Part shown: one piece after another, positions 46,580 through 55,038 of the stretch
How positions within the stretch are numbered: position 1 is the stretch's first letter
Layout: each line of letters starts with the position of its first letter
Origin: Gemmataceae bacterium
GTDB lineage: Bacteria > Planctomycetota > Planctomycetia > Gemmatales > Gemmataceae
Length of the DNA: 64,000 nt
Assembly: GCA_901538445.1 (NCBI GenBank)
Contig: LR594585.1
Location: 883,500 to 947,499 of the forward strand
Direction: 5' to 3'
Position numbers and translations under genes: made by a program
The notes under the pieces: generated by a model
What the model was told of the DNA's origin: nothing
Database searches by the model: none
What the model saw: only the letters and a program-made list of their open reading frames with translations

Positions 46580-46606
46580 GGTTGGCTCCTGGTCGCTGGA
46601 GCAAGT

Positions 46607-47029
46607 CTACAGGCCGAGCACCTCAACGAACCTCAAGAAGTCCGGGGCAAGAGGCTCCCACTTGTTGGCGCTGCCGTGGTGCCAGCGGAGCCGCAAGACC
46701 CGCGGGTCGTCGGCGTGGTAGCGGTAGTCGAGCAGGATCGGGGCGTCGGAGCCCAGCCCGAAGTCTCCGATCACCAGTGCGAGATCGGGATTGATGCCGT
46801 CGGGATCAGCCATTTGCCCCCAAAACTGCTCTCCCTCAGCGCGGCGGTGCTCGCTCACGGTCGCAAATGGCGGCGGGTACAGGAACAGCCTCTCTTCACC
46901 AGGCGCGAGGAGTCGCACCCGTTCTCGGTCGGCAAGAGACCTGAGGTTCTGGGCGTTCGCCTCCCTCGAGTCGCGGGGCCAGCGGCCGGTTTCCAGCATC
47001 TCGGAGAGGAGCGGCGGGAGCGGCAGCAT
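46607..47029 (-). CDS. SUKH / SMI1-KNR4-like protein
   Basis: 140 residues from ATG 47029. The C-terminal half shows the SUKH pattern: LALVIGDFGLGSDAPILLDYRY ... PRVLRLRW ... WEPLAPDFLRFVEVLGL ('G-x-G-x-D-x-P-I-x-LDYR' then W-x-x-xAPxFxxFxxxLGL). SUKH proteins are commonly immunity proteins against polymorphic toxins or nuclease toxins. No toxin is adjacent; the xisH gene lies 27 bases downstream on the same strand. Confidence 0.8.
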   Translation of the reverse strand: MLPLPPLLSEMLETGRWPRDSREANAQNLRSLADRERVRLLAPGEERLFLYPPPFATVSEHRRAEGEQFWGQMADPDGINPDLALVIGDFGLGSDAPILLDYRYHADDPRVLRLRWHHGSANKWEPLAPDFLRFVEVLGL

Positions 47030-47084
47030 ATTCGGTCTCGGTGGTCCCGCCCACGATAGCCGCACACGACTGTGCGGCGCACGA

Positions 47085-47114
47085 AAAAACCGGGAGCCTT
47101 CGGGCTCCCGGTTC
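47085..47114 (-). terminator. Rho-independent terminator of fusA
   Basis: aaccgggagcc-ttcg-ggctcccggtt: 11-bp perfect stem capped by a UUCG-type tetraloop at 47089-47114. On the minus strand it is followed by six T (47085-47090). It lies 29 bases past the fusA stop. Confidence 0.92.
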
Positions 47115-47142
47115 GTGGGTTGTCGCGGTCCCGAGCGGGTGG

Positions 47143-49302
47143 TTACTTCTTCGCGTCGGGCTTCGGGAGGTCGGCGAGTTCGACGGGCACCCGCTCGTAG
47201 TGGCTGAACTCCATCGAGAAGCTGGCCTGGCCCTTCGTGGCGCTGCGGAGGTCGTTGGTGTACCCGAACAGGTTCGCCAGCGGCACCTTCGCCACCACCT
47301 GGGCCACGCCCTTGTCCTCGCTCGTCTCCTCGATCACCCCGCGCTTCGAGCTGATGTTGCCGGTGATCTGGCCCTGGTAGTCCTTGGGGGACACCACGAC
47401 CACCTTCATGATCGGCTCGCGGAGCTCGATGCCGGCCCGGTCCTGGGCCTCCCGGAACGCCTCGCGGGCGCACAGGTAGAACGCGTCCTGCGACGAGTCC
47501 ACGTCGTGCATCTTGCCGAAGTGGAGGTCGAACTCCAGGTCCACGAACGGGAACGGGTACTTGTCCCCCTTTTTCGCGCCGTCCCGGAGCCCCTCCTCCA
47601 CGCTCGGGATGTACTGCTTGTCGATCGTGCCCTGCGTGATGTTGTTCACGAAGTACACGTTGTTCGGGTCCGGCTTCACCTTCGGGTCGTTCAGCTCCTC
47701 GATCTCCTTCACCTTCTCCTGGATCTGCTCCGGGTTCAGGGGGGTGTACTTGACCGAGATCACGGCGAACTTGCCGCGGCCGCCCGACTGCTTGGCGTAC
47801 TTGTGCTCGAAGTCGATCGGCCGGGCCAGGCACTGGCGGTACGCGACGCGGGGCTTGCCGAGCTTGATGAGCTCGGTGTTCTCCTGCGGCACGCCGACGG
47901 CCCGCTTCAGCTTCTCGATCGAGATCTCCAGGTGCAGCTCGCCCATCCCGGAGATGATCGTGTCCTTCGTCTCCTCGTCCGTGTGGGTCTTCAGCGTGGG
48001 GTCGTCCCGGACGAGGCGGTTGAGGGCCTCGCCGACCTTCCCGCTGTCGAGCGTCTTGCTGAACGACAGCGCCTGCGACACGACCGGCTTCGGGAACTGG
48101 ATGGCCTCGAGCGCGATCGGCTGGTCCGGGTCGCACAGGGTGTTGCCCGTGTACGTGTCGGCCAGGCCCATGGCCGCGACGATGTCGCCGGGGCCGGCCT
48201 TGTCCAGCGAGATCCGCTTGTCGCCCATCATCCGGTAGAACCGGGCGATCCGCTCCTTCTTGCCGTTGGTGGTGTTCGTGTACGTCTCGCCGGGCTTCAT
48301 CTCGCCCGAGTACACGCGGATGTACACGAGGTCGCCGTTGGTCTCGGCGACCGTCTTGAACGCCAGGGCGCTCATCGGCTCGCTCGCGTCCGGCTTCCGC
48401 TTGATGGCGTCCTTGGTCTTCGGGTGGAGCCCGTCGACGGGCGGCCGGTCGAGCGGGCTCGGCAGGCAGTCCACGACCAGGTCGAGCAGGTGCTGGACCC
48501 CGTGGAACATCTTCGAGCTGCCGCAGTGGACCGGCGTGAAGATGTTCCCGAGGGTCCCCTTGCGGAGCGCCGCGCGGATCATGTCGATGGGCACGTCCTT
48601 GCCCTCGAGGATCAGCTCGGTGATCTCGTCGGACGCGGCCGACACCCCGTCGAGCATCTGCTCGCGGCGGGCCTGGGCCTCCGCGAGGTACTTCTCGGGC
48701 ACGTCGGTCTCGAAGAACTTCCGGTTCGTCTTGTCGGTCAGGTCCCGGGTGATGAGCTTCATCTCGATCAGGTCGATGATGCCCTCCAGCGCGTTGTCCT
48801 GGCCGGCCGGGATGGTGACCACCACCGGGTTCGCGTGGAGCTTCGTCTTCATCTGCTCCACGCAGCCCCAGAAGTTCGCCCCCATCCGGTCCAGCTTGTT
48901 CACGTACGCCAGGCGGGGCACCTTGTACTTGGTCGCCTGCCGCCACACGGTCTCGCTCTGCACCTCGACCCCGCCCTTGGCGCAGAACACGCCGACCGCG
49001 CCGTCGAGGACGCGCAGGGACCGCTCGACCTCGGCCGTGAAGTCCACGTGGCCCGGGGTGTCGATGATGTTGATGGCGATCGGCTTGTCGTTCCGGTCGG
49101 CCCAGTCGATGGACACGGCCGCCGAGTTGATCGTGATCCCCTTCTGCCGCTCCAGCGGGTCGAAGTCGGTCGTGGTGTCCCCGTCGTCGACGTCGCCGAC
49201 CTTGTGCTTGGTGCCGCTGTAGTACAGGATCCGCTCCGTCGTGGTGGTTTTACCCGCGTCCACGTGAGCCATGATCCCGATGTTGCGTACTTTGTCGAGC
49301 AT
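47143..49302 (-). CDS. fusA: Elongation factor G
   Basis: 719 residues, translocation GTPase. G1 AHVDAGKTT, switch-I region DDGDTTTDFDPLERQKGITINSA, G3 IIDTPGHVDF and G4 NKLDRMGA are all present. The domain IV/V end (YLCAREAFREAQDRAGIELREPIMKVVV ... GQITGNISSKRG ... GYTNDLRSATKGQASFSMEFSHYERVP) is complete. The switch-I sequence with TTTDFDPLERQKGITI is the version seen in some planctomycete/spirochaete-type EF-G paralogues rather than the E. coli form. It has its own terminator and a 310-base leader, so it is not in a str operon. Confidence 0.95.
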   Translation of the reverse strand: MLDKVRNIGIMAHVDAGKTTTTERILYYSGTKHKVGDVDDGDTTTDFDPLERQKGITINSAAVSIDWADRNDKPIAINIIDTPGHVDFTAEVERSLRVLDGAVGVFCAKGGVEVQSETVWRQATKYKVPRLAYVNKLDRMGANFWGCVEQMKTKLHANPVVVTIPAGQDNALEGIIDLIEMKLITRDLTDKTNRKFFETDVPEKYLAEAQARREQMLDGVSAASDEITELILEGKDVPIDMIRAALRKGTLGNIFTPVHCGSSKMFHGVQHLLDLVVDCLPSPLDRPPVDGLHPKTKDAIKRKPDASEPMSALAFKTVAETNGDLVYIRVYSGEMKPGETYTNTTNGKKERIARFYRMMGDKRISLDKAGPGDIVAAMGLADTYTGNTLCDPDQPIALEAIQFPKPVVSQALSFSKTLDSGKVGEALNRLVRDDPTLKTHTDEETKDTIISGMGELHLEISIEKLKRAVGVPQENTELIKLGKPRVAYRQCLARPIDFEHKYAKQSGGRGKFAVISVKYTPLNPEQIQEKVKEIEELNDPKVKPDPNNVYFVNNITQGTIDKQYIPSVEEGLRDGAKKGDKYPFPFVDLEFDLHFGKMHDVDSSQDAFYLCAREAFREAQDRAGIELREPIMKVVVVSPKDYQGQITGNISSKRGVIEETSEDKGVAQVVAKVPLANLFGYTNDLRSATKGQASFSMEFSHYERVPVELADLPKPDAKK

Positions 49303-49612
49303 CTGCGTCGGCCGGGGTTGTGACCGGCTCCTTCCGAGGTGAGGACAGGAACAACACCACCGCCCTCAACGGGAGGGCGGCGGCGTTAATTTAGACACGC
49401 CGAACGCGCAAAGGGTTCAGCGGTGAGCGGGCCAATACTATATCGTATCGCAGAGGAACGGGCCGTCCAGCCCACCGGCGTGAGAGGTGTGTGAAGGAGG
49501 CGAAGGCCCACAAGATTTCGAGCCACGGGGCTTGCCCCCGTGGGAAGGGCGGTGAGCGTCGCAGAACACCGCCGGGGGGAACCCGGCGGCTCGCCCGAAG
49601 TCACACCTCACT
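49303..49612. other. Intergenic region before fusA
   Basis: 310 bases without a gene. It contains a small hairpin ccgccctc-aacgg-gagggcgg (49360-49380) in the probable fusA leader, an AT-rich patch with tatagtat on the minus strand near 49436-49446 (possible -10), and a solo copy of the TTCGAGCCACGGGGCTTG repeat at 49516-49544. Confidence 0.5.
49516..49544. repeat. Solo arm of the TTCGAGCCACGGGG repeat
   Basis: tttcgagccacggggcttgc and the following cccgtggg match the left arm of 39815-39845. Its expected right arm is replaced by a diverged gaacccggcggctcg near 49577-49593. Confidence 0.7.
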
Positions 49613-51175
49613 TCACTGGTCGCGGATCTCCATGTCGAACTGCTGGGCCAGCGAGCGGACGATCGGGGCGTTCGGCTTCCGCGGCTGCTGGTAGCCCCAC
49701 ATCGTCTGGAGCAGCTCGAACCCCATCAGCCCGCCGACGAGCGTGAGGGCGAACGCCGGGAGCAGGAACAGCAGCGGCCAGATGCCCCAGGGCACCGGGC
49801 GGTAGGCGCCGGCGGCCGCGCCGGCGACCGCCAGCTCTTCTTCCTCGTCCTCGTCGGCCCCGGTGTCCTTGACGCCCCGCAGCGCGCCGGCCGCGGACTC
49901 GTCCTCCACCTCGACGTCCACTTCGACGTCGGCCAGGTCCACGTCGCCCTCGGGGTCGTCGAGCAGCCGGGCGGCCGACGACCGGCCCTTGGGCTTCGGC
50001 GCGTCCTCGTCGTCCTCCAGGAGCACGACCTCGCTCGACCCGGCCTCGGCGTCCTCCTCGAGCACCTCCTCGATGTCGGTCGTGTCGGACACGACCTCGG
50101 ACCCGGACGGGTCCATCGGGGGGATCTCGAAGTCGGTCTCGAAGATGTCGCCCTTGCTGACCTCGGCCGAGCTGTCGCCGAGCGCCGCGTGCTCTAGGCT
50201 GCCCGAGCCCGGCTCGTCGAGGGTCAGCTCGAACTCGCTGTCCGAGTCGGTGACGAGCTTCTTCTTGCTCTTGGACGACCCGCCCAGGCGGGTGGACGAG
50301 ACGTTGGCCCCCGCGTCGAGGGTCAGCTCGAAGTCCACCTCCTGGTCGCCGCTGCCGGCGTTGGGCAGCGGGGGGAGCGACCCGCTCTTCGGCCCCTTGG
50401 ACCCGCTCTTGGACCCGCTCTTGGGGTCCTTGCGGCCCTCCAGCGACCGGCCCGTGTCGTTCGGCTTGCGGGACAGGATGCCGCTCTCGCCGCCGCGGCC
50501 CACGCGGCTGCCGCCGGGGGTCTCCTTGGGCATCTCGCCCAGGTCGAGTGCGTCGTCGTCGCCGTCGCCGCCGAGCTTCAGTTCGAAGTCGTCGCTGCCG
50601 TCGAGGCTCAGCTCGAACTCGCTGTCGTCGCCGCCGCCGGCCTTCGGGGGCTTGCCGCCGAGGTTCTTGCCGCTCTTCTCGGACGTCAGCTTGGTCGAGG
50701 ACCGCGGGGCGGACAGCTTGGTCGAGCTGCCGCCGGGCGGCTTCATGACGCCGCTGGCCGGGCCGCTGAAGTCGATCGCGATCTCCTCGGCGGGCGGGAG
50801 GTCGCTGCGGCGGAACTTGTTGGTCTTCGGCCCGGACTGGCCGGACTTGGAGTCGTCGCTGGACAGGGAGAAGACGTCGTCGTCGTCATCGTTCGAGAGC
50901 TTGAGCGGCTCCTCGGCCTTGACCTTCGGGGTGCCGCGGGCCGGGGTCGCCGGGCTCGGGATCGGGCTGTTCCGGCCCGGGTCGCTGCCGGCCCCGAGCT
51001 CGCGGGCCAGCTCCTGGACCGCGGTGTCCTTGAACCGGAACGACGTGCCGTCGCGGATCTTGCCCCGGTCGAGGGTCTTGAACAGCGGGTCGGTCTTGAG
51101 CCGCTTCTTGAAGTCTTCCGGGGAGATGCCGAGGAGCGATGCGGCTTCTTCGAGCGTCAGGTGAGTCGCGGCCAT
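49613..51175 (-). CDS. Acidic HTH-to-membrane hypothetical protein with repeated FEL motifs
   Basis: 520 residues. An N-terminal MerR/excisionase-type helix-turn-helix ([23 protein letters not shown], about 5-30) is followed by about 380 residues of disordered, Ser/Asp/Glu/Gly-rich sequence. At least four copies of a short motif, [D/S][D/E]FEL-x-LD, lie in it ([36 protein letters not shown]). The C-terminal ~80 residues hold a hydrophobic hairpin ([26 protein letters not shown]). Planctomycetes commonly encode such 'HTH-acidic linker-TM' proteins; function unknown. Confidence 0.7.
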   Translation of the reverse strand: MAATHLTLEEAASLLGISPEDFKKRLKTDPLFKTLDRGKIRDGTSFRFKDTAVQELARELGAGSDPGRNSPIPSPATPARGTPKVKAEEPLKLSNDDDDDVFSLSSDDSKSGQSGPKTNKFRRSDLPPAEEIAIDFSGPASGVMKPPGGSSTKLSAPRSSTKLTSEKSGKNLGGKPPKAGGGDDSEFELSLDGSDDFELKLGGDGDDDALDLGEMPKETPGGSRVGRGGESGILSRKPNDTGRSLEGRKDPKSGSKSGSKGPKSGSLPPLPNAGSGDQEVDFELTLDAGANVSSTRLGGSSKSKKKLVTDSDSEFELTLDEPGSGSLEHAALGDSSAEVSKGDIFETDFEIPPMDPSGSEVVSDTTDIEEVLEEDAEAGSSEVVLLEDDEDAPKPKGRSSAARLLDDPEGDVDLADVEVDVEVEDESAAGALRGVKDTGADEDEEEELAVAGAAAGAYRPVPWGIWPLLFLLPAFALTLVGGLMGFELLQTMWGYQQPRKPNAPIVRSLAQQFDMEIRDQ

Positions 51176-51273
51176 GTCGGCAACCCCGCAGGAGGTTGGA
51201 GTGTGCGAGTCGGGCTACTCTGGTGATTATACCCGTGATTGTAAACCGTGTGGTAGTGCGCACAAGAGAGGAA

Positions 51274-51302
51274 ACGCACCCGGGATGGGTAACCGGGTGC
51301 GT
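51274..51302 (-). terminator. Hairpin after the DUF1559 gene
   Basis: acgcacccgg, 9-base loop, ccgggtgcgt: perfect 10-bp stem 37 bases past the DUF1559 stop on the minus strand. On that strand the base run after it is tttcctctc, weakly U-rich. Confidence 0.6.
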
Positions 51303-51338
51303 CTGTGCCGCCCGTGCGGGTGGCGCTGCGCGGTCGGG

Positions 51339-52445
51339 TCAGTAGTTCGGCACGACCTCGCCGCCGGCCCGGGTGCCCAGGGCGCGCCAGGTTGCCAGCG
51401 TCGTGGTGTTCGTGAAGGAGCGGACCGACCCGTCCATCAGGGCCGCGTTAACGACTCCGCCCGCGTGGTAGCTCCTGGCGGTGATTGCCGCGACGGACAA
51501 CTGCGACGACACGCCTCCGCCAGAACTCTTCCCCTCCTGCCACGAGTTGAAGTCCGCGTCGTACCCGGTCGCACTGACGACCGCGTTCGGTTGCAGCGCG
51601 GTGGTGAACCCGGTGTGGTGGACGCGCCCGTCGGGCCACTCGGTGTGCCCGGTACACTGCTGGACGTCGGCCCCCCACTTCTTGTCGTCGCCCCCGTTGA
51701 TGATGGTTGTCACCTCCGCGAGCGCCGTCGCCGGGTCCGGGGCCGTCGAGGTCACGGCCGAGCCCGTCGAGGGTGTGGCCGACGCGGTGACCGCGGTCGT
51801 CTCGTTCCGCGTGTACGGCGTGAACGCCTTGACCTCGGACACGCACAGCGTGTTGCTCAGCCCGTCCGTGATCCCCTGCGGCGCCAGGCGTGCGTTCGGG
51901 AAGAACGCACCGTCGCCCCCCGTCCGGGTGGTCGGGTTCCAGACCAACCACGAGCCCTGGTTGAACCCGTAGTTGATCGGCCAAGTGTTGCTGGATGTGC
52001 GGAGGATGTCGGACCGCTCGCTGGCACACACGAACACCGGGATCCGCATGGCCGGGACCCCGCTGGTCGCGTTGACCCCCTGGTCGTACCCGACCTCGAT
52101 GTCCACCTTCACACCGGCGTTTCCCTGCTCGATGTACGCCAGGATGCGGCCTGGGACGCCCCACGAGCCGTTGTTCGTGGGGAAGTACCCGGTGGTCGGG
52201 ATGATGATGCTCGGGGGGTACACCATCTGGGCCGACTCGTAGTTGTGTACGGCCAGTGCGAGTTGCTTGAGGTTGTTCTGACACTTGGTGCGGGCGGCCG
52301 CCTCGCGGACCTTCTGCACCGCGGGGAGCAGGAGCCCGATCAGGATCGCGATGATCGCGATCACCACCAGCAGTTCGATCAGCGTGAACGCGGTTCGGCC
52401 CTTGTAGCGACCGGTTCGGGCGTGGGCGGGCATGAAGCGGGGCAT
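51339..52445 (-). CDS. DUF1559 prepilin-like protein
   Basis: 368 residues from ATG 52445 (ggaggt upstream); an ATG four codons later is possible. Prepilin motif [16 protein letters not shown], then [17 protein letters not shown], and the C-terminal H-x9-DG motif ([19 protein letters not shown]). The cleavage residue before the FTLIE helix is Ala instead of the usual Gly (GRTAFTLIE), so processing may differ. The mid part carries a Thr/Ala/Ser-rich insertion (about 225-255). Family function unknown. Stands alone, unlike the 26354 copy. Confidence 0.92.
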   Translation of the reverse strand: MPRFMPAHARTGRYKGRTAFTLIELLVVIAIIAILIGLLLPAVQKVREAAARTKCQNNLKQLALAVHNYESAQMVYPPSIIIPTTGYFPTNNGSWGVPGRILAYIEQGNAGVKVDIEVGYDQGVNATSGVPAMRIPVFVCASERSDILRTSSNTWPINYGFNQGSWLVWNPTTRTGGDGAFFPNARLAPQGITDGLSNTLCVSEVKAFTPYTRNETTAVTASATPSTGSAVTSTAPDPATALAEVTTIINGGDDKKWGADVQQCTGHTEWPDGRVHHTGFTTALQPNAVVSATGYDADFNSWQEGKSSGGGVSSQLSVAAITARSYHAGGVVNAALMDGSVRSFTNTTTLATWRALGTRAGGEVVPNY

Positions 52446-52593
52446 GGCTAGCGGACCTCCGGGTCGCGTGGCTTGGGTTCGCGGTGCCACAGCAATCACC
52501 GTACCGTTCTCACAATTGACAACATTCCCGATGAACCGCCACGCCCGGAGGGCGCGTCCCGAGCGGACGTGGGAACGCGGTGACCACGCCAGG

Positions 52594-53169
52594 TCACGAA
52601 GTGCCCAGATGAGACTCCGACCGCCGCAGCCACGCGAGCGCCGCGACGAGGCCCAGCGCCAGGGCGTAAGCGACGCGCCGCTCGGCCGGGCCGAACACCA
52701 CGGTCGCGTTCACCACCACGAACGCCAGGAACCCGTGGAGGAGCGCGCCGACCCACCGCGGGCGGCGCGCGTGCCCGGCGGGAGCCGCCCACCACCACAC
52801 CACGTCGGCCGCCCACACGAGCGCGAACAGGTAGTTCACGACGATCCCCGCCCCGCTCCCGCCCACCTCGCGGACGTGCTCGACGGCGGCGGCGTGCGAC
52901 CACCCGTGGGCGAGCCAAAACGCCAGCACGAGGTGAACGCCGAGCGCCGCGAGGCCGAGGGTCCAGAGCCCGCGGGCGACGCGGTCGGTGCGGACTGCCA
53001 TCGCGGCCCAGGCGAGGAGCATCCACCCGACGGTGACCGCGGCGCTGCCGGTGACCGCCGGGTGCCGCAGGTCGCGGACCGGGTCGGCGAGCGCGACGGC
53101 GAGGCACGCGGTTGTTGCGGCGGCCCACGCGACGAGTGCCGCCAGCGGAATCGGACTTCGGCGTCGCAT
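52594..53169 (-). CDS. Hypothetical membrane protein
   Basis: 191 residues from ATG 53169 (an ATG four codons upstream is also possible). Five probable membrane helices ([89 protein letters not shown]) and a short Arg-rich C-terminus. No family recognised. Divergent from pyruvate kinase by about 100 bases. Confidence 0.65.
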   Translation of the reverse strand: MRRRSPIPLAALVAWAAATTACLAVALADPVRDLRHPAVTGSAAVTVGWMLLAWAAMAVRTDRVARGLWTLGLAALGVHLVLAFWLAHGWSHAAAVEHVREVGGSGAGIVVNYLFALVWAADVVWWWAAPAGHARRPRWVGALLHGFLAFVVVNATVVFGPAERRVAYALALGLVAALAWLRRSESHLGTS

Positions 53170-53271
53170 ATCTCCTCGCACGCGGGTCCGGTTCCCGGTA
53201 GTCTAGTGCGGACCGAGCCGTGCCCTTCTCCCGGACCCGCACCTCTCCCCGCACGGAGCCGCCGTCCCGTC

Positions 53272-54747
53272 ATGCCCACCGACCCCCGCGAGACCGCGCA
53301 CATGCCCCGGCAGACCAAGATCGTGGCCACCCTCGGGCCGGCGACGGCCAGCCCCGAGCGACTCGACGCCGTGCTCCGGGCCGGCGTGGACGTCGCCCGC
53401 GTCAACTTCTCGCACGGCACCGCCGACGAGCACGTCGCCAGCGTGGCCCGGTTCCGCGAGGCGTCGGCCCGGGTCGGGAAGTTCGCCGGCGTCATGGCCG
53501 ACCTCCCCGGCCCGAAGCTCCGGGTCCGGCTCGGCGCGGCCCGCGAGCTGCGGCCCGGCGACACGGTCACGTTCTCGCTGTCGGGCGACCCGCACCACGC
53601 TGACGACCTCGTCCTGACCGAGCCGGAGGTGCTGTGCGACGTGCGGGGCGGGCAGCGGATGCTCCTCGACGACGGCCGGCTCCAGCTCGAGGCCAACGCG
53701 GTGACCGGGACGCAGCTCAAGGCGACCGTGGTCGTCGGCGGGCTCCTGAAGCCGAACAAGGGGCTGAACCTGCCGGACACGCCGCTGACGATCGCCGCGC
53801 TCACCCCCCGCGACCTGGAGGCGATCGCCGTCGCGGCGCGGGCCGGGGTGGACTGGGTCGCGCTGTCGTTCGTCCGCGGGCCGGAGGCGGCCGCCGACGT
53901 GCGGGCCGCGTGCGCCGCCGCCGGGCTGAGCGTGCCGGTGCTGGCGAAGGTCGAGCGGCCCGAGGCCGTGGCCCGCGCGCGGGAGATCGTCGCCGCGTTC
54001 GACGCGATCATGGTGGCCCGCGGCGACCTCGGGGTCGAGATGCCGCTGGAGCGGGTGCCCACGGTCCAGAAGGCGCTGATCGCCGAGGCCCGCGCCGCCG
54101 GCAAGCCGGTCGTCACCGCCACCGACATGCTCGACTCGATGCGGACCAACCCGCGGCCGACCCGGGCCGAGGCCAGCGACGTGGCCAACGCGATCTTCGA
54201 CGGGACCGACGCGGTCATGCTGTCGGGCGAAACCGCGGTCGGCGAGTACCCGGTCGAGGCGGTCACGTGCATGGCCCGGATCGCGGTCGAGGCCGAGGCC
54301 CACGCGCACGAGAGCGGGGCCGGGCACGGGGCCGGGTACTTCCGCCCCGAGGCCGGGATCGACGACCCGCTGACCCTGTGCGTGTGCCAGTTGGCCCGGG
54401 AGATCGGCGCGAGGGCGATCATCAGCCCGACCCTCTCGGGCCGCACGGCCCGGCTGATCGTGCGGCACCGGCCGAACGCCCGGGTGGTGGCGGTCGCGCC
54501 GACCGACGCGGCCCTGCGGGCCCTGGCGCTGGTGTGGGGGATCGTGAGCGTGCGGATGTCGCCGACCGCGTTCGGCGGGGACCGGCTGGCGGCCGCGGTC
54601 CGCGACTCGTTCCGGGCCGGCGTGGTCGCCCCCGGCGACCTGGTGGTGCTGGTCGCCGGGTACCCGATCGAGGGCGGGCCGCACTACCCGACCGTGCGGG
54701 TCGTGCGGGTCGGCCCGCACGGCGAGGCGCTGGAACCGGGGCGGTGA
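53272..54747 (+). CDS. pyk: Pyruvate kinase
   Basis: 491 residues from ATG 53272; the ATG at 53302 (MPRQTKIVATLGPAT) would give a more standard 481-residue enzyme. Makes ATP and pyruvate from PEP. NFSHG, LPGPKLR, the catalytic lysine in LAKVERPEAV, MVARGDLGVEMP and DGTDAVMLSGETAVGEYP are present. The usual TATQMLESM appears as TATDMLDSM. The C-terminal regulatory domain is complete. Confidence 0.94.
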   Translation: MPTDPRETAHMPRQTKIVATLGPATASPERLDAVLRAGVDVARVNFSHGTADEHVASVARFREASARVGKFAGVMADLPGPKLRVRLGAARELRPGDTVTFSLSGDPHHADDLVLTEPEVLCDVRGGQRMLLDDGRLQLEANAVTGTQLKATVVVGGLLKPNKGLNLPDTPLTIAALTPRDLEAIAVAARAGVDWVALSFVRGPEAAADVRAACAAAGLSVPVLAKVERPEAVARAREIVAAFDAIMVARGDLGVEMPLERVPTVQKALIAEARAAGKPVVTATDMLDSMRTNPRPTRAEASDVANAIFDGTDAVMLSGETAVGEYPVEAVTCMARIAVEAEAHAHESGAGHGAGYFRPEAGIDDPLTLCVCQLAREIGARAIISPTLSGRTARLIVRHRPNARVVAVAPTDAALRALALVWGIVSVRMSPTAFGGDRLAAAVRDSFRAGVVAPGDLVVLVAGYPIEGGPHYPTVRVVRVGPHGEALEPGR

Positions 54748-54913
54748 CCGCGCAGGGCGCGCCCGGTGCGGCGCTCCGGGGTGAGCGCCGCCGGGCCGCC
54801 GCGCGGGCCGGTCAGAACCCGCGGCCGGCAAACTCCACGGGACCACGCCGGCCCGTGCGACGCGCCCTGGGAAGAGGGTGGCGTTGCGCCCGTCGCGCCC
54901 GTCCTCGGTGTGG

Positions 54914-54929
54914 TGACACCGGGGTGTCA
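54914..54929. promoter_or_regulatory. Palindrome upstream of the LEDR-tagged glycosidase-like gene
   Basis: tgacacc-gg-ggtgtca, a perfect 7-bp inverted repeat 110 bases before the ATG at 55039. Size and position suit a dimeric repressor or activator site; no regulator is known. Confidence 0.35.
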
Positions 54930-55038
54930 TTCGCCCGCCAATTCTCGGGACGCAATTCGTCCTCACGGCCCCGCCCGCCCGCCGACCATTTCCCTGTCCC
55001 CCACCTTCTGCCGCTCTACTCCGTCGCAAGGACGCCTC

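Noticed and set aside
47041-49323. Plus-strand 760-codon frame over fusA
   Set aside because: Antisense shadow of EF-G, which has all G motifs on the minus strand.
53302-54747. TATDMLDSM in pyruvate kinase as evidence for an inactive enzyme
   Set aside because: The other catalytic and metal-site motifs are intact, and Q/D variation at this position alone does not argue for loss of function.
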